Below are positions 25,725 through 34,394 of a DNA stretch of 64,000 bases, piece after piece. Location: contig NZ_JACCBP010000001.1 of the NCBI RefSeq assembly GCF_013408655.1, positions 2,728,001 through 2,792,000 of the forward strand. The letters are read 5' to 3'. Position 1 is the stretch's first letter. Each line of letters starts with the position of its first letter. A program made the position numbers and the translations under genes. This DNA is from Pigmentiphaga litoralis (GTDB lineage: Bacteria; Pseudomonadota; Gammaproteobacteria; Burkholderiales; Burkholderiaceae_B). A model generated the notes under the pieces. The model was not told where the DNA came from and did no database searches. It saw only the letters and a program-made list of their open reading frames with translations.

Positions 25725-26587
25725 GACCGTTTCCCGAAAAGGCCGTTGGGAAACACCACAAGGGTCACGACCATGATGAAGTAGATGACGAAGGAGCCGA
25801 CTTCCGGCACATAGTATTTGCCGGCCACGTCGAACAGGCCAAGCAGGATGGCGGCCACCAGCGGCCCGCGGATGCTCGCGCCGCCACCGACCGCGACCAC
25901 CAGCAGGAAATACACCATGTACTTGAGCGGGAAGTTGGGATCGAGGCCCAGCATGTTGATGGCGAGTCCGCCGCCCAATGCCGCCAGGGCCGACCCCAGC
26001 GCGAACGTCACGCTGAAGACCCGTTCGACATTGATGCCCAGGCCTTTCGATGCCACCGGATTGTCGACCGACGCGCGGACCTGCGCGCCGAAGCGCGTGC
26101 GCTCCAGCAGCAGGTGCAGCGCCACGGTAATGACCAGCACGACGGCGATCAGGAACAGCCGGTAGGACCCCAGTTGCACCCCGAACAGGGACACCTGTCC
26201 GGTAATGAAGGCCGGCAGCGACACCGGCTGCTGGCTGGGACCAAAGAAGTAGGCCGCGGTCGCGACCGACATGAAGACAAGGCCGATGGTGAACAGCACC
26301 TGATCCAGGTGCGTTGCGTCATACAGCCGGCGATACAGGGTGCGTTCCAGCAGCACGCCCGCGATCGCGCCGATGAACGGCGAGACCGCGAGCGCGGCCA
26401 GGAAGGGCATGCCCAGCCGCGTCATGCCCATTACGCAGACATAGCCGCCCAGCATGGCAAACGCGCCATGGGCCAGGTTGATGAAGTTCATGAGGCCCAT
26501 CGTGACCGACAGGCCGATACTGATCAGGAACAACAGGCAGCCATACGCCACCCCGTCGAAGACGATTCCGATGACGTTGGCTGCCAT
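25721..26587 (-). CDS. livH: LivH-like ABC transporter permease
   Basis: 288 aa with about eight membrane segments. MGLMNFINLAHGAFAMLG near residue 30 and GINVERVFSVTF are typical of LivH. It begins two bases after the stop of the upstream binding-protein gene ends its frame (26590), so all five genes are one transcription unit. Confidence 0.92.
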   Translation of the reverse strand: MAANVIGIVFDGVAYGCLLFLISIGLSVTMGLMNFINLAHGAFAMLGGYVCVMGMTRLGMPFLAALAVSPFIGAIAGVLLERTLYRRLYDATHLDQVLFTIGLVFMSVATAAYFFGPSQQPVSLPAFITGQVSLFGVQLGSYRLFLIAVVLVITVALHLLLERTRFGAQVRASVDNPVASKGLGINVERVFSVTFALGSALAALGGGLAINMLGLDPNFPLKYMVYFLLVVAVGGGASIRGPLVAAILLGLFDVAGKYYVPEVGSFVIYFIMVVTLVVFPNGLFGKRS

Positions 26588-26589
26588 GA

Positions 26590-27765
26590 TTACTTGCCGG
26601 GGTCTTTGACGTCGGCGATCTTGTCGAATTCGACGTTGTACAGCCCGCCGTTCACCCGCTCGACCTTGCGGATGTAGATGGTCTGGACCACGTCACGCGT
26701 GTCAGCATCGATGGTGATCGGGCCGCGCGGGCTCATGATCTTCATGCCCTTGAGCGCGCCCATGATCGCATCGGCATCGACCGAGCCCTTGGTCTTCTTG
26801 AGCGACTCGTAGATCGCGGCCATGCCGTCATAGCCGGCGGCGGCCATGAAGTTCGGGCGCTTCTGCGTGCCGTTCGCGTCGGCATAGGCTTTCAGGAAGG
26901 CCTTGTTTTCGGCCGAGTCATGCGCCGCCGAATAGTGGAAGGACGTGGTCAGGCCCAGGGTCGGGTCGCCCATGGCGTCGAGCACCCCGTCATCGGTGAT
27001 GTCACCGGTGGCGATCAGCTTGATGCCGGCTTCGGCCAGGCCGCGTTCCTTGTAGGTCTTCATGAAGGCGATGCCCTGCTCGCCCGCGGGCAGGAACAGG
27101 AACACGGCTTCCGGCTTCGCGTCTTTCGCACGTTGCACGAACGGCGCGAATTCGGGGTTCTGCAGCGGCACCCGCACGCCGCCGACGATCTCGCCACCCG
27201 CCGCCTTGAACGCCTTGGTGAACGCGGCTTCGGCGTCGAGGCCCGGGCCGTAATCGGAAATGACGGTATAGACCTTCTTGATGCCGTTCTTGAATGCCCA
27301 CTGCGCCAGCGGTTCGGTAACCTGCGGCAGCGTCATGGACACGCGCGCGATGTAAGGCGACTTGGTCGTGATGATGGACGTGGCCGCGTTCATCACGATC
27401 ATGGGCTTCTTGGCCTGCGTGGCCACCGGCGCGACGGCCAGGGCGTTCGGCGTCAGGCCGAAGCCAACCAGGAAGTCGACCTTGTCGCGCGTGATCAGGT
27501 CGCCGGCAAGCCGCTTGGCAATGTCGGGCGACGGGCCGGTCGTGTCCTTCTGGATGATCTCGATCTTCTTGCCGGCGACGGTGTCGCCGTGCTGCTTCAT
27601 GTAGGCCTTCATGCCGCCATGGATCTGCTGGCCGTATTCGGCAAAGGGTCCGGAGAACTCGGCGATCAGGCCCAGTTTGACCGTGCTCTGCGCGAATGCG
27701 GGCGTGGCGGCAAGCGAGAATGCGGCGGCCGTGACCAGCGCGCCGAGGGTGTGCCTGAGCTTCAT
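26590..27765 (-). CDS. Periplasmic binding protein of the Liv-type importer
   Basis: 391 aa. The ATG at 27765 follows CAGGAGAGA and opens a Sec signal ending TPAFAQS near residue 26. The mature protein is a Peripla_BP_6 (type I) receptor: VKLGLIAEFSGPFAEYGQQ, FLVGFGLTPNALAVAPV, VISDYGPGLDAE, AGYDGMAAIYESL. Such systems import branched-chain amino acids, amides, or aromatic acids; the ligand cannot be assigned. First gene of the operon, divergent from a LysR gene. Confidence 0.92.
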   Translation of the reverse strand: MKLRHTLGALVTAAAFSLAATPAFAQSTVKLGLIAEFSGPFAEYGQQIHGGMKAYMKQHGDTVAGKKIEIIQKDTTGPSPDIAKRLAGDLITRDKVDFLVGFGLTPNALAVAPVATQAKKPMIVMNAATSIITTKSPYIARVSMTLPQVTEPLAQWAFKNGIKKVYTVISDYGPGLDAEAAFTKAFKAAGGEIVGGVRVPLQNPEFAPFVQRAKDAKPEAVFLFLPAGEQGIAFMKTYKERGLAEAGIKLIATGDITDDGVLDAMGDPTLGLTTSFHYSAAHDSAENKAFLKAYADANGTQKRPNFMAAAGYDGMAAIYESLKKTKGSVDADAIMGALKGMKIMSPRGPITIDADTRDVVQTIYIRKVERVNGGLYNVEFDKIADVKDPGK

Positions 27766-27936
27766 GACTGTCTCTCCTGTCTGGTCGCGCGAGGGGCGCC
27801 AGCATCGTATCGTTATCAGAGGCGCCCTGCCGCGGCGCTGCCGGCCCCGGGAAAACACCAGGGTCCGAAGCCTGCCATGACACGCCTCATGGGCTGCATA
27901 GTAGAGGGGCGTAAACAATAACTCAATCCACTAATG

Positions 27937-27953
27937 CTGATACGGTGTATCAG
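27937..27953. promoter_or_regulatory. Inverted repeat, candidate LysR operator
   Basis: CTGATAC-GGT-GTATCAG, perfect 7-bp arms around three bases, contains a T-N13-A type core. It lies between the Liv operon (start 27765) and the LysR gene (start 27988). A further GATAC lies at 27961. Typical placement for autoregulation and activation of the divergent operon. Confidence 0.6.
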
Positions 27954-27987
27954 CCTGAGTGATACGACGAGACAGGCGGAAAAACCC

Positions 27988-29055
27988 GTGGAACGCTTCG
28001 ACTACAACCTGTTCCGCGTGCTGGCGGCGGTGCATGACACGGGCAATGTGAGCCGCGCCGCACACTTGCTGGGCATGAGCCAGCCGGCTGTCAGCATGGC
28101 CCTGGCCAAGCTGCGCAAGCAGTTCAACGACCCGCTGTTCGTGCGGACCGCGCATGGCATGGACGCCACGCCGCTGGGCCGGCAATTGGGCGCACGGGCG
28201 CAGGCGCTGGTCATCCTGGCCGAGCAGGGATTGCGGCATGACGCCATCTTTGACGCGTCGTCGTTCCGGGGCACCTTCACGATTACCCTGAGCGACGTCG
28301 GTGAAATGGTCTTCGTGCCGCGCCTGCTCGAACAGATCCGCCAGCGCGCGCCGATGGCGTCGCTGCGGTCGGTGGCGGCATCCCCGCGCGATACGGAAAC
28401 GGGCCTGGAGAACGGGTCGATCGACCTGGCGGTGGGCTACTTTCCGGACCTGAAAGGACGTCTGCTGCTGCAGCAGCGGCTGTTCACGCACTACTTTCTT
28501 TGCATCGCGCGGGCCGATCATCCGATCGCGGGCGAGACGCTGACGATGGCGCAGTTCCTGGCCTGCGAACACGCCGTCGTGCAGGCCGAGTCCCGCACCC
28601 AGGAATTGTTCGAACGCTTCCTGTCGCGCAAGTCGATCGAGCGGCGCATTGCGCTGCACACGCCGCACTTCATGAGCCTGCCGTTCATTGTTGCGCGATC
28701 CGACCTGATCGCGACGGTGCCGCACGCGCTGGCGCTGGGCTACACGCGCAGCTTCGAGAACCTGAAATTGATGCGTCCGGAACTGGCGCTGCCGCGATTC
28801 GATTTGCGCCAACACTGGCACAAGCGGTTCAACAACGATCCGAAATGCCGGTGGCTGCGGTCACTGGTGTCCGAGCTCTTCAATGACCAGGAAGACGAGT
28901 GGGTGGAGACGGCCAAACCGGCCGCAAAGGGCAATGGCCGTACGACGGCGGCTGGCAAGAACAGGGTGGCGCGAACAGGCGCCGCGCCGCGCAAGGCGGC
29001 GGGCGCGGCCACACGTCAGAACTTGGAAACACGCTCCAGGATCTCTTCGCCGTAA
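27988..29055 (+). CDS. LysR-family regulator (NodD-like) with basic C-terminal tail
   Basis: 355 aa using the GTG at 27988 ([12 protein letters not shown], the common start of NodD-like LysR proteins). An ATG at 27934 is in frame but lies over the inverted repeat. Helix-turn-helix: [19 protein letters not shown]. The ligand domain ends near residue 300. A tail of about 50 residues rich in Lys, Arg and Ala follows ([15 protein letters not shown]...), absent from typical members, and its last 40 bp overlap the 3' end of recQ. It likely controls the divergent Liv importer. Confidence 0.88.
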   Translation: MERFDYNLFRVLAAVHDTGNVSRAAHLLGMSQPAVSMALAKLRKQFNDPLFVRTAHGMDATPLGRQLGARAQALVILAEQGLRHDAIFDASSFRGTFTITLSDVGEMVFVPRLLEQIRQRAPMASLRSVAASPRDTETGLENGSIDLAVGYFPDLKGRLLLQQRLFTHYFLCIARADHPIAGETLTMAQFLACEHAVVQAESRTQELFERFLSRKSIERRIALHTPHFMSLPFIVARSDLIATVPHALALGYTRSFENLKLMRPELALPRFDLRQHWHKRFNNDPKCRWLRSLVSELFNDQEDEWVETAKPAAKGNGRTTAAGKNRVARTGAAPRKAAGAATRQNLETRSRISSP

Positions 29056-30869
29056 GCTTCGAGCTTGCGTGCGCCCACGCCGCTGACACCGCCCAGCTCA
29101 TCGATGCTTGACGGCCGCGCCAGCGCGATCTCGCGCAGCGTGGCGTCATGAAAGATGACATACGCCGGCACACCGTGATTGCGGGCCACCTCGCCACGCC
29201 AGGCACGCAGCGCGGTAAACAGGGCTTCGGCTTCCGGCGGCAGATTAACGGCGACTTTGGCCTTGCTGCCACTGCTTTCGCGCGTCTTGCCGGGCTTGGC
29301 CAATTCGCGCCGCAGCATCAAGGTGCGTTCACCCTTCAGCACCGCGCGGCTGTCTTCCGTCAACGCCAGCGTGCCGTAGGATTCGTGGTCCACCGCCAGC
29401 AAGCCCTGCGTGATCAGTTGCCGCAGCACATTGCGCCAATCCTTTTCGGACAGGTCGGCACCGACACCGAACACGCTCAATTCGTCATGCTGGTATTGCG
29501 TGACGCGGTCGGTTTTCTTGCCGCGCAGAATGTCGATGACGTGGCCCGAACCATACCGCTGGCCCCGTTCTTTCCACAGCCGGTAGACGGCCGACAGAAT
29601 CTTTTGCGCCGCCTGCGTGCCGTCCCAGGTCTGCGGCGGTTCCAGGCAGGTGTCGCAGTTGCCGCAAGCCGTCGCCTTCTGCCCGAAGTAGGCCAGCAGC
29701 CGGACCCGCCGGCATTCGACGGTCTCGCACAGGCCCAGCATGGCGTCGAGCATGGCCCCCAGGCGGCGCTTGTAGGCATCGTCGCCTGTGGACTCGTCGA
29801 TCATGCGGCGCTGCTGCATGACGTCCTGCAAGCCGTAGGCCATCCACGCCTGCGCGGGCATGCCGTCACGACCCGCCCGGCCGGTTTCCTGGTAGTAGCC
29901 TTCCACCGACTTGGGCAAATCCAGATGCGCCACGAAGCGCACATCGGGCTTGTCGATGCCCATGCCGAATGCGATCGTGGCGACCATGACGACACCGTCT
30001 TCCCGCAGGAAGGTCGACTGGTTGGCGGCGCGGATCGCCTGGTCAAGCCCGGCGTGATACGGCAGGGCGCGAATGCCCTGCGCCGACAGGAATTCAGCCG
30101 TCTCTTCCACCTTGGCGCGCGACAGGCAGTACACGATGCCCGCATCGCCCGGATGTTCGGTCGTCAGGAACTCCAGCAATTGGCGGCGCGGATCGTTCTT
30201 TTCGACGATGCGATAGCGGATGTTCGGCCGGTCGAAACTCGACACGAAAGCGCGGGCGTTATCCAGCCCCAGCCGCTGCGCGATTTCGACCCGCGTGGCG
30301 TCGGTCGCCGTCGCGGTCAGGGCGATGCGCGGCACATCGGGCCAGCGTTCGTGCAGCGTCGACAGGCCCAGGTATTCCGGACGGAAATCATGGCCCCATT
30401 GCGACACGCAATGCGCTTCGTCGATCGCAAACAAGGCGATGCGCCCGCGATCGAGCAAGGACAGGCAGCGGTCCGTCAGCAAGCGTTCCGGGGCCACATA
30501 CAACAGGTCCAGTTCGCCCGACAAAAAGGCCTGTTCGACTTCGCGCACGCGCGCGAAGTCCTGCGTGGAATTCAGGAACGCCGCGCGCACGCCCAGCTCG
30601 GTCAGGGCGTCGACCTGGTCCTGCATCAGCGCGATCAGCGGCGACACGACCACCCCCGTGCCCGCGCGTACCAGCGCCGGCACCTGGTAGCACAGCGACT
30701 TGCCGGCCCCGGTCGGCATCAGCACCAGGGCGTCGTTGCCAGCGACTACGTGATTGACGATTTCCTGCTGCGGATGACGAAACGCGTCGTATCCGAACAC
30801 CCGCTGAAGCACTTCCAGCGCCTGCTCTTCCAGGCCCTGGTCTTCCAGCGCGTAATCGTCATCAAACAT
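29016..30869 (-). CDS. recQ: ATP-dependent DNA helicase RecQ
   Basis: 617 aa. Walker A PTGAGKS near residue 52, DEAH box [18 protein letters not shown] (the RecQ aromatic loop), helicase C domain [10 protein letters not shown], zinc site with ECRR, CGNCDTC, winged helix, and a C-terminal HRDC domain ([24 protein letters not shown]). Full length for the family. Its start overlaps the end of the metC-like gene by 8 bp and its end overlaps the LysR gene by 40 bp. Confidence 0.96.
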   Translation of the reverse strand: MFDDDYALEDQGLEEQALEVLQRVFGYDAFRHPQQEIVNHVVAGNDALVLMPTGAGKSLCYQVPALVRAGTGVVVSPLIALMQDQVDALTELGVRAAFLNSTQDFARVREVEQAFLSGELDLLYVAPERLLTDRCLSLLDRGRIALFAIDEAHCVSQWGHDFRPEYLGLSTLHERWPDVPRIALTATATDATRVEIAQRLGLDNARAFVSSFDRPNIRYRIVEKNDPRRQLLEFLTTEHPGDAGIVYCLSRAKVEETAEFLSAQGIRALPYHAGLDQAIRAANQSTFLREDGVVMVATIAFGMGIDKPDVRFVAHLDLPKSVEGYYQETGRAGRDGMPAQAWMAYGLQDVMQQRRMIDESTGDDAYKRRLGAMLDAMLGLCETVECRRVRLLAYFGQKATACGNCDTCLEPPQTWDGTQAAQKILSAVYRLWKERGQRYGSGHVIDILRGKKTDRVTQYQHDELSVFGVGADLSEKDWRNVLRQLITQGLLAVDHESYGTLALTEDSRAVLKGERTLMLRRELAKPGKTRESSGSKAKVAVNLPPEAEALFTALRAWRGEVARNHGVPAYVIFHDATLREIALARPSSIDELGGVSGVGARKLEAYGEEILERVSKF

Positions 30870-32064
30870 GCGTGGCGGCTCCGTTCGTGTCGGCGCGATG
30901 CGTGGGCAGATGGATCATGGCCTGGGCCAGATCGGCGATCAGGTCCTCCGGATCTTCCAATCCGATATGCAGGCGCACCGCCGGACCTTCCGGATTCCAG
31001 TTCGTTGCGGTGCGGATCGACGCCGCATGAACGACCGTGATCAGGCTTTCGAAACCGCCCCAGCTCGAACCAATGCCGAACAGCGTCAGCGCATCCACAA
31101 ATGACGTCAGCGCGGCATCGTCCACCGGTGGCGTGAGCACCACCGAGAACAAGGCCGCGGCCCCGCGGAAATCGCGCTTCCAGAGGGCATGACCCGGATG
31201 GCTGGGCAGCGCGGGGAACAGCACGCGGCTGACTTCCGGCCGCGTCTCGAGCCATTGCGCCACGCGCAGCGCGTTGACCTGCTGCTGCTTGAGCCGCACG
31301 CCCATGGTCCGCAAGCCGCGCAGGGCGAGATAACAATCGTCGGGGCTCACGCTATAGCCGAAATCCGCCACCGTCTGGCGCACCGGCTTCCAGTAGCGTT
31401 CCGTCGTGGTGACGACGCCCATCATGATGTCCGAGTGCCCGCCGATGTACTTGGTCGCCGCCTGGATCGACACGTCGATGCCGATCTCGAAGGGCGACTG
31501 GAAATACGGCGTGGGCCAGGTCTGGTCGGCCAGCACCGGAATGTCGCGTGCGTGCGCCGCGGCTGCGATGGCGGGAATGTCCTGCACTTCAAACGTCAGC
31601 GACCCGGGCGACTCGCAGAACACGGCGCACGTGTTGTCGCGCAGCAGCGTCGCGATGCCTGCGCCGATGAGCGGGTCGTAATACTCGACCTCCACCCCCA
31701 GCTTTTCCAGTTGCCGCGTGCAGAAGGTGCGCGTCGGACCATAGACCGAATCGACCATCAGCAGATGGGTGCCCGGCCGCGCGAAGGTCATCAGCGCAAC
31801 CACGACGGCCGAGAAGCCGTTGGGCGTGGCGACGGCCTGAAAGCCGCCTTCCATCTTTGCGACGGCGTCTTCGAACGCGTAGGTGGTGGGCGTGCCGTGA
31901 CGGCCATACCGCACCGATTTGCCGTAGGGATCCTTGGGCGTCTCGTAGGCGTCCAGGGTGGGGAACACGACGGTGGAGGTACGGAACACCGGGGTGTTCA
32001 CCATGCCGTCGTGGTCGTCGGGGGACCGGCCGGCATGCGCCAGCAAAGTATCGCGTCTATGCAT
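30862..32064 (-). CDS. metC: Cystathionine beta-lyase (PLP Cys/Met metabolism enzyme)
   Basis: 400 aa. Cys/Met PLP family: [43 protein letters not shown], and the PLP Lys in [11 protein letters not shown] near residue 212. [13 protein letters not shown] is typical of cystathionine beta-lyase. It cleaves cystathionine to homocysteine, pyruvate and ammonia. Start at 32064 has no ribosome site, but a TATAAT sits six bases upstream, which could give a leaderless message. It overlaps recQ by 8 bp. Confidence 0.9.
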   Translation of the reverse strand: MHRRDTLLAHAGRSPDDHDGMVNTPVFRTSTVVFPTLDAYETPKDPYGKSVRYGRHGTPTTYAFEDAVAKMEGGFQAVATPNGFSAVVVALMTFARPGTHLLMVDSVYGPTRTFCTRQLEKLGVEVEYYDPLIGAGIATLLRDNTCAVFCESPGSLTFEVQDIPAIAAAAHARDIPVLADQTWPTPYFQSPFEIGIDVSIQAATKYIGGHSDIMMGVVTTTERYWKPVRQTVADFGYSVSPDDCYLALRGLRTMGVRLKQQQVNALRVAQWLETRPEVSRVLFPALPSHPGHALWKRDFRGAAALFSVVLTPPVDDAALTSFVDALTLFGIGSSWGGFESLITVVHAASIRTATNWNPEGPAVRLHIGLEDPEDLIADLAQAMIHLPTHRADTNGAATHV

Positions 32065-32070
32065 AAAAGG

Positions 32071-32076
32071 ATTATA
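32071..32076 (-). promoter_or_regulatory. Candidate -10 element of the metC-like gene, leaderless spacing
   Basis: TATAAT on the minus strand, followed by CCTTTT then the ATG. The A of the ATG falls where transcription would start. No convincing -35 is seen; the region upstream is the dispersed repeat copy. Confidence 0.45.
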
Positions 32077-32150
32077 GGCCCCCCTAGGCGCTGCGCGCCT
32101 CCCCCAGGGGCGGCACTGGCGGACTGGCGGAGCCAGATCCGCTGTGCCCC
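32075..32150 (+). repeat. Dispersed GC-rich intergenic repeat, copy 1
   Basis: About 75 bp beginning TAGGCCCCCCTAGGCGCTG and ending ATCCGCTGTGCCCC, with internal short palindromes (CTGGCGGACTGGCGGAGCCAG region). A second copy in opposite orientation lies at 32669-32743 with about 92% identity by eye. Confidence 0.85.
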
Positions 32151-32277
32151 AGCGGGGCAGCGGGGCTGGCCACGGGCGTCGCTGGGGGCGGCGGGGCTGC
32201 TCTGGACTTGTTGTGTGGCAGTCAAGGGCCGGGCGGGGCTTTGGCCGTGGGGATGACTGCGGATGGATCGAAATGGC

Positions 32278-32478
32278 TCAGCGGCCGGGGGTGGTGGTGG
32301 AGGGGGACGTCGCCGGCGACGAGGGCATCTTGGTGGCGGGGGCGGCGGGTGTGGCGGGGGATGGCGTGGGCGCCATCGTCGGGGTGGGCGGCGCGCGATC
32401 CGGGACCTTGCGGCCGCAACCGGCCAGGGCGCCAGCGGTCATGAGGGCTACGGCCAACCATTGCGATGTGCGTGTCAT
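32278..32478 (-). CDS. Small Pro/Thr-rich lipoprotein
   Basis: 66 aa. The ATG at 32478 has a strong GGGGGAG site. MTRTSQWLAVALMTAGALAGCGRK is a lipoprotein signal with the lipobox LAGC, Cys near residue 21. The remaining 45 residues are almost only Pro, Thr, Ala and Ser with two Met, an unstructured linker. No domain recognised. It sits alone between the two inverted repeat copies, on the same strand as the metC-like gene. Confidence 0.65.
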   Translation of the reverse strand: MTRTSQWLAVALMTAGALAGCGRKVPDRAPPTPTMAPTPSPATPAAPATKMPSSPATSPSTTTPGR

Positions 32479-32585
32479 GGGTCTCCCCCGGGAATGTCAT
32501 CGTTGAACATTCACTGTAAACCCGCCAGGGTGCGGCGGGTGATACAGGGTGTAGACGGCAAACCCGGCGGCATCCGGTGCCGACG

Positions 32586-32621
32586 AAAACCGCCCCGCGG
32601 CGGAAACCCGGCGCGGGGCGG
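32586..32621 (-). terminator. Intrinsic terminator downstream of the Spy-like gene
   Basis: Minus-strand stem CCGCCCCGC (complement of 32613-32621) with GCGGGGCGG (complement of 32590-32598), a 14-base loop, then TTTTC. It lies about 125 bp after the Spy-like stop and before the small lipoprotein gene. Confidence 0.6.
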
Positions 32622-32668
32622 AAGAACAAATAGACCGAATAGATCCGACGAAGGCAACTGCGCCCCCA

Positions 32669-32743
32669 GGGCACAGCGGATCTGGCTTCGCCAGTCCGCC
32701 AGTGCCGTCCCTAGGGAAGGCGCTCAGCGCCTAGGGGGGCCTA
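32669..32743 (-). repeat. Dispersed GC-rich intergenic repeat, copy 2 (inverted)
   Basis: Reverse complement of the element at 32075-32150; differences are scattered single bases (about six in 75). It ends two bases before the stop of the Spy-like gene. Together the copies bracket 518 bp holding the small lipoprotein gene. Confidence 0.85.
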
Positions 32744-32745
32744 CA

Positions 32746-33477
32746 TCAAGGCAGGGCAGGCGCTGCAGGTGCCGCTGCAGGTGCAGCACGATCCCCACGC
32801 ATGCCAGGGCCACGGTGTTCGCCGCGTTGCTCACCGCGACGATCATGCTTGCGGTCGCCCATCCGTTGCATGCGCTGCTTGAACACGTCGGTCACGATCT
32901 GCTTCTGCTTGGTGTCGAGCGAGTCGTACACCACCAGCCAGGCGTCGCGGGCGGCGTCGAGCTTGGGCTTGATCGCGGCGTGTTCGGCTTCACGTTGCGC
33001 GGTCATGGCACGGAAGTCGGCCGGGCCGGTCTTGGCCAGTTGTTCCTGCATCTGCTTGCGATGCAGGTCACGGCGGGCGCGCAATTCTTCACCCACGGCG
33101 CGCTGCTGCGATTCGGCCGCGTTCCAGCGGGTCTGCTGGGCGTCGGTCAGGTTCAGCTTGGCCTTCAACTGGCCCAGCATCATCATCATCGACGGACCGC
33201 CGTGGTGGCCATGATGGCCGCCCTTGCCGTGATCGCCGCGAGGACCGCCGTGGCGGGGACCGTCACCCCGGGGGCCGTCTGCACGCGGGCCATCGGCACG
33301 GGGGCCACCCATTGGAGGCGTGGTGCGATCGGGCGTCGCGGCTGGCGCGGTCGTCGTGGCGGGTGCGGCCTGGGCGATGACGATCGGATCGGCAGCGGGG
33401 GCAGCGTGGGCGATACCGCTTGCGCCAGTCGCGAGGGTGATGGCAGCGGCGAGGATACGAAGGGTATGCTTGGTCAT
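32746..33477 (-). CDS. Spy/CpxP-like periplasmic LTxxQ protein
   Basis: 243 aa; ATG at 33477 after CAGGAG, Sec signal ending GIAHAAP near residue 25. A Gly/Pro/Arg/His-rich stretch with repeats of GPRADGPRADGPRGDGP follows (residues about 55-95), then a helical region with LNLTDAQQTRWN (the LTxxQ motif) and long Gln/Arg-rich helices, then a basic Arg/Gly tail. Spy and CpxP are periplasmic chaperone or stress-sensing proteins. It is divergent from a two-component system, the arrangement of cpxP with cpxRA. Confidence 0.85.
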   Translation of the reverse strand: MTKHTLRILAAAITLATGASGIAHAAPAADPIVIAQAAPATTTAPAATPDRTTPPMGGPRADGPRADGPRGDGPRHGGPRGDHGKGGHHGHHGGPSMMMMLGQLKAKLNLTDAQQTRWNAAESQQRAVGEELRARRDLHRKQMQEQLAKTGPADFRAMTAQREAEHAAIKPKLDAARDAWLVVYDSLDTKQKQIVTDVFKQRMQRMGDRKHDRRGEQRGEHRGPGMRGDRAAPAAAPAAPALP

Positions 33478-33638
33478 GCTGTGTACTCCTGGTGTTTCGG
33501 ATGAATGCCAACATGTCTGTGGCAGTGAGTGCATTCTTGCGGCGGACCGGTTACGGACCTGTTCCGAAAAACACGTCACCTGTTTCAACCGATTTCAGCA
33601 ACTTGCGCCCTTCCTGGCGCCACGCGACTATCCGCCCT

Positions 33639-34394
33639 ATGGAAAAAACCGCGAAACTCAAGCTGCTGGTCGTCGATGACGACCCTGCCCTGCGCCAGTT
33701 GCTGGCCGACTATCTGAACAAGCAGGGGTATGACACCTTGCTTGCCCCCGATGCCACCGATCTGGAAGCGCGCATCACGCGGTATGCGCCCGCGTTGCTG
33801 GTGCTCGATCGCATGTTGCCGGGGGGCGATGGCGCGGATGCCTGCCGCCGCTTGCGTGACCGGGGCGAAGACCTTCCCATCATCTTGCTGACCGCGCGTG
33901 ATGAAACCGTGGACCGCATCATTGGCCTGGAGTCGGGCGCCGACGATTACGTCGGCAAGCCCTTCGATCCGCGCGAATTGCTGGCGCGGATCGAAGCGGT
34001 GCTGCGCCGCAAGCGCGGGCCGTCTGCCTTGTTGAAAGATGGGCCGATCACCTTCGGTCCGTTCGTGTTCGACACGCAGGCGCGCACGCTGCACAAGGGC
34101 CATGAACTGGTGCGGCTGACCGGCGGCGAATTCAATCTGCTGGAAGCCTTGCTGCGTAATGCAGGCCGGCCGCTGTCACGCGAACGCCTGTTGGCGCTGG
34201 CGCGTGACGACGAAGCGGGCGATCGTAATGATCGGGCGATCGACATCGCGATTCTGCGTCTGCGCCGCGCCATTGAAGACGACCCCAAACAACCGCGATG
34301 GATCCAGACGGTGTGGGGCATCGGCTACCGCTTCCTGCCACTGGGCGCGGCCGATGAGGAAGGCGCCGCGCCGTTGTCGCCGGCGCTGCCATGA
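33639..34394 (+). CDS. OmpR-type response regulator
   Basis: 251 aa from the ATG at 33639. Receiver domain with the acidic VVDDD, phospho-acceptor Asp near residue 57 (LVLDRMLPGGDG), Thr in LLTAR, Lys in DYVGKPFDP. A C-terminal winged helix follows (LTGGEFNLLEALL, DRAIDIAILRLRR, GIGYRF). Likely regulates the divergent Spy-like gene. Stop overlaps the kinase start (ATGA). Confidence 0.93.
   Translation: MEKTAKLKLLVVDDDPALRQLLADYLNKQGYDTLLAPDATDLEARITRYAPALLVLDRMLPGGDGADACRRLRDRGEDLPIILLTARDETVDRIIGLESGADDYVGKPFDPRELLARIEAVLRRKRGPSALLKDGPITFGPFVFDTQARTLHKGHELVRLTGGEFNLLEALLRNAGRPLSRERLLALARDDEAGDRNDRAIDIAILRLRRAIEDDPKQPRWIQTVWGIGYRFLPLGAADEEGAAPLSPALP

Noticed and set aside
29148..31040. A 630-codon open frame antisense to recQ
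   Set aside because: Composition rich in His, Arg and Gln and no homology; complement of a well-recognised helicase.
32222..32674. A 150-codon frame across the repeat-bracketed region
   Set aside because: It lacks a start site and lies in another frame from the small lipoprotein, which has a good ribosome site and lipobox.
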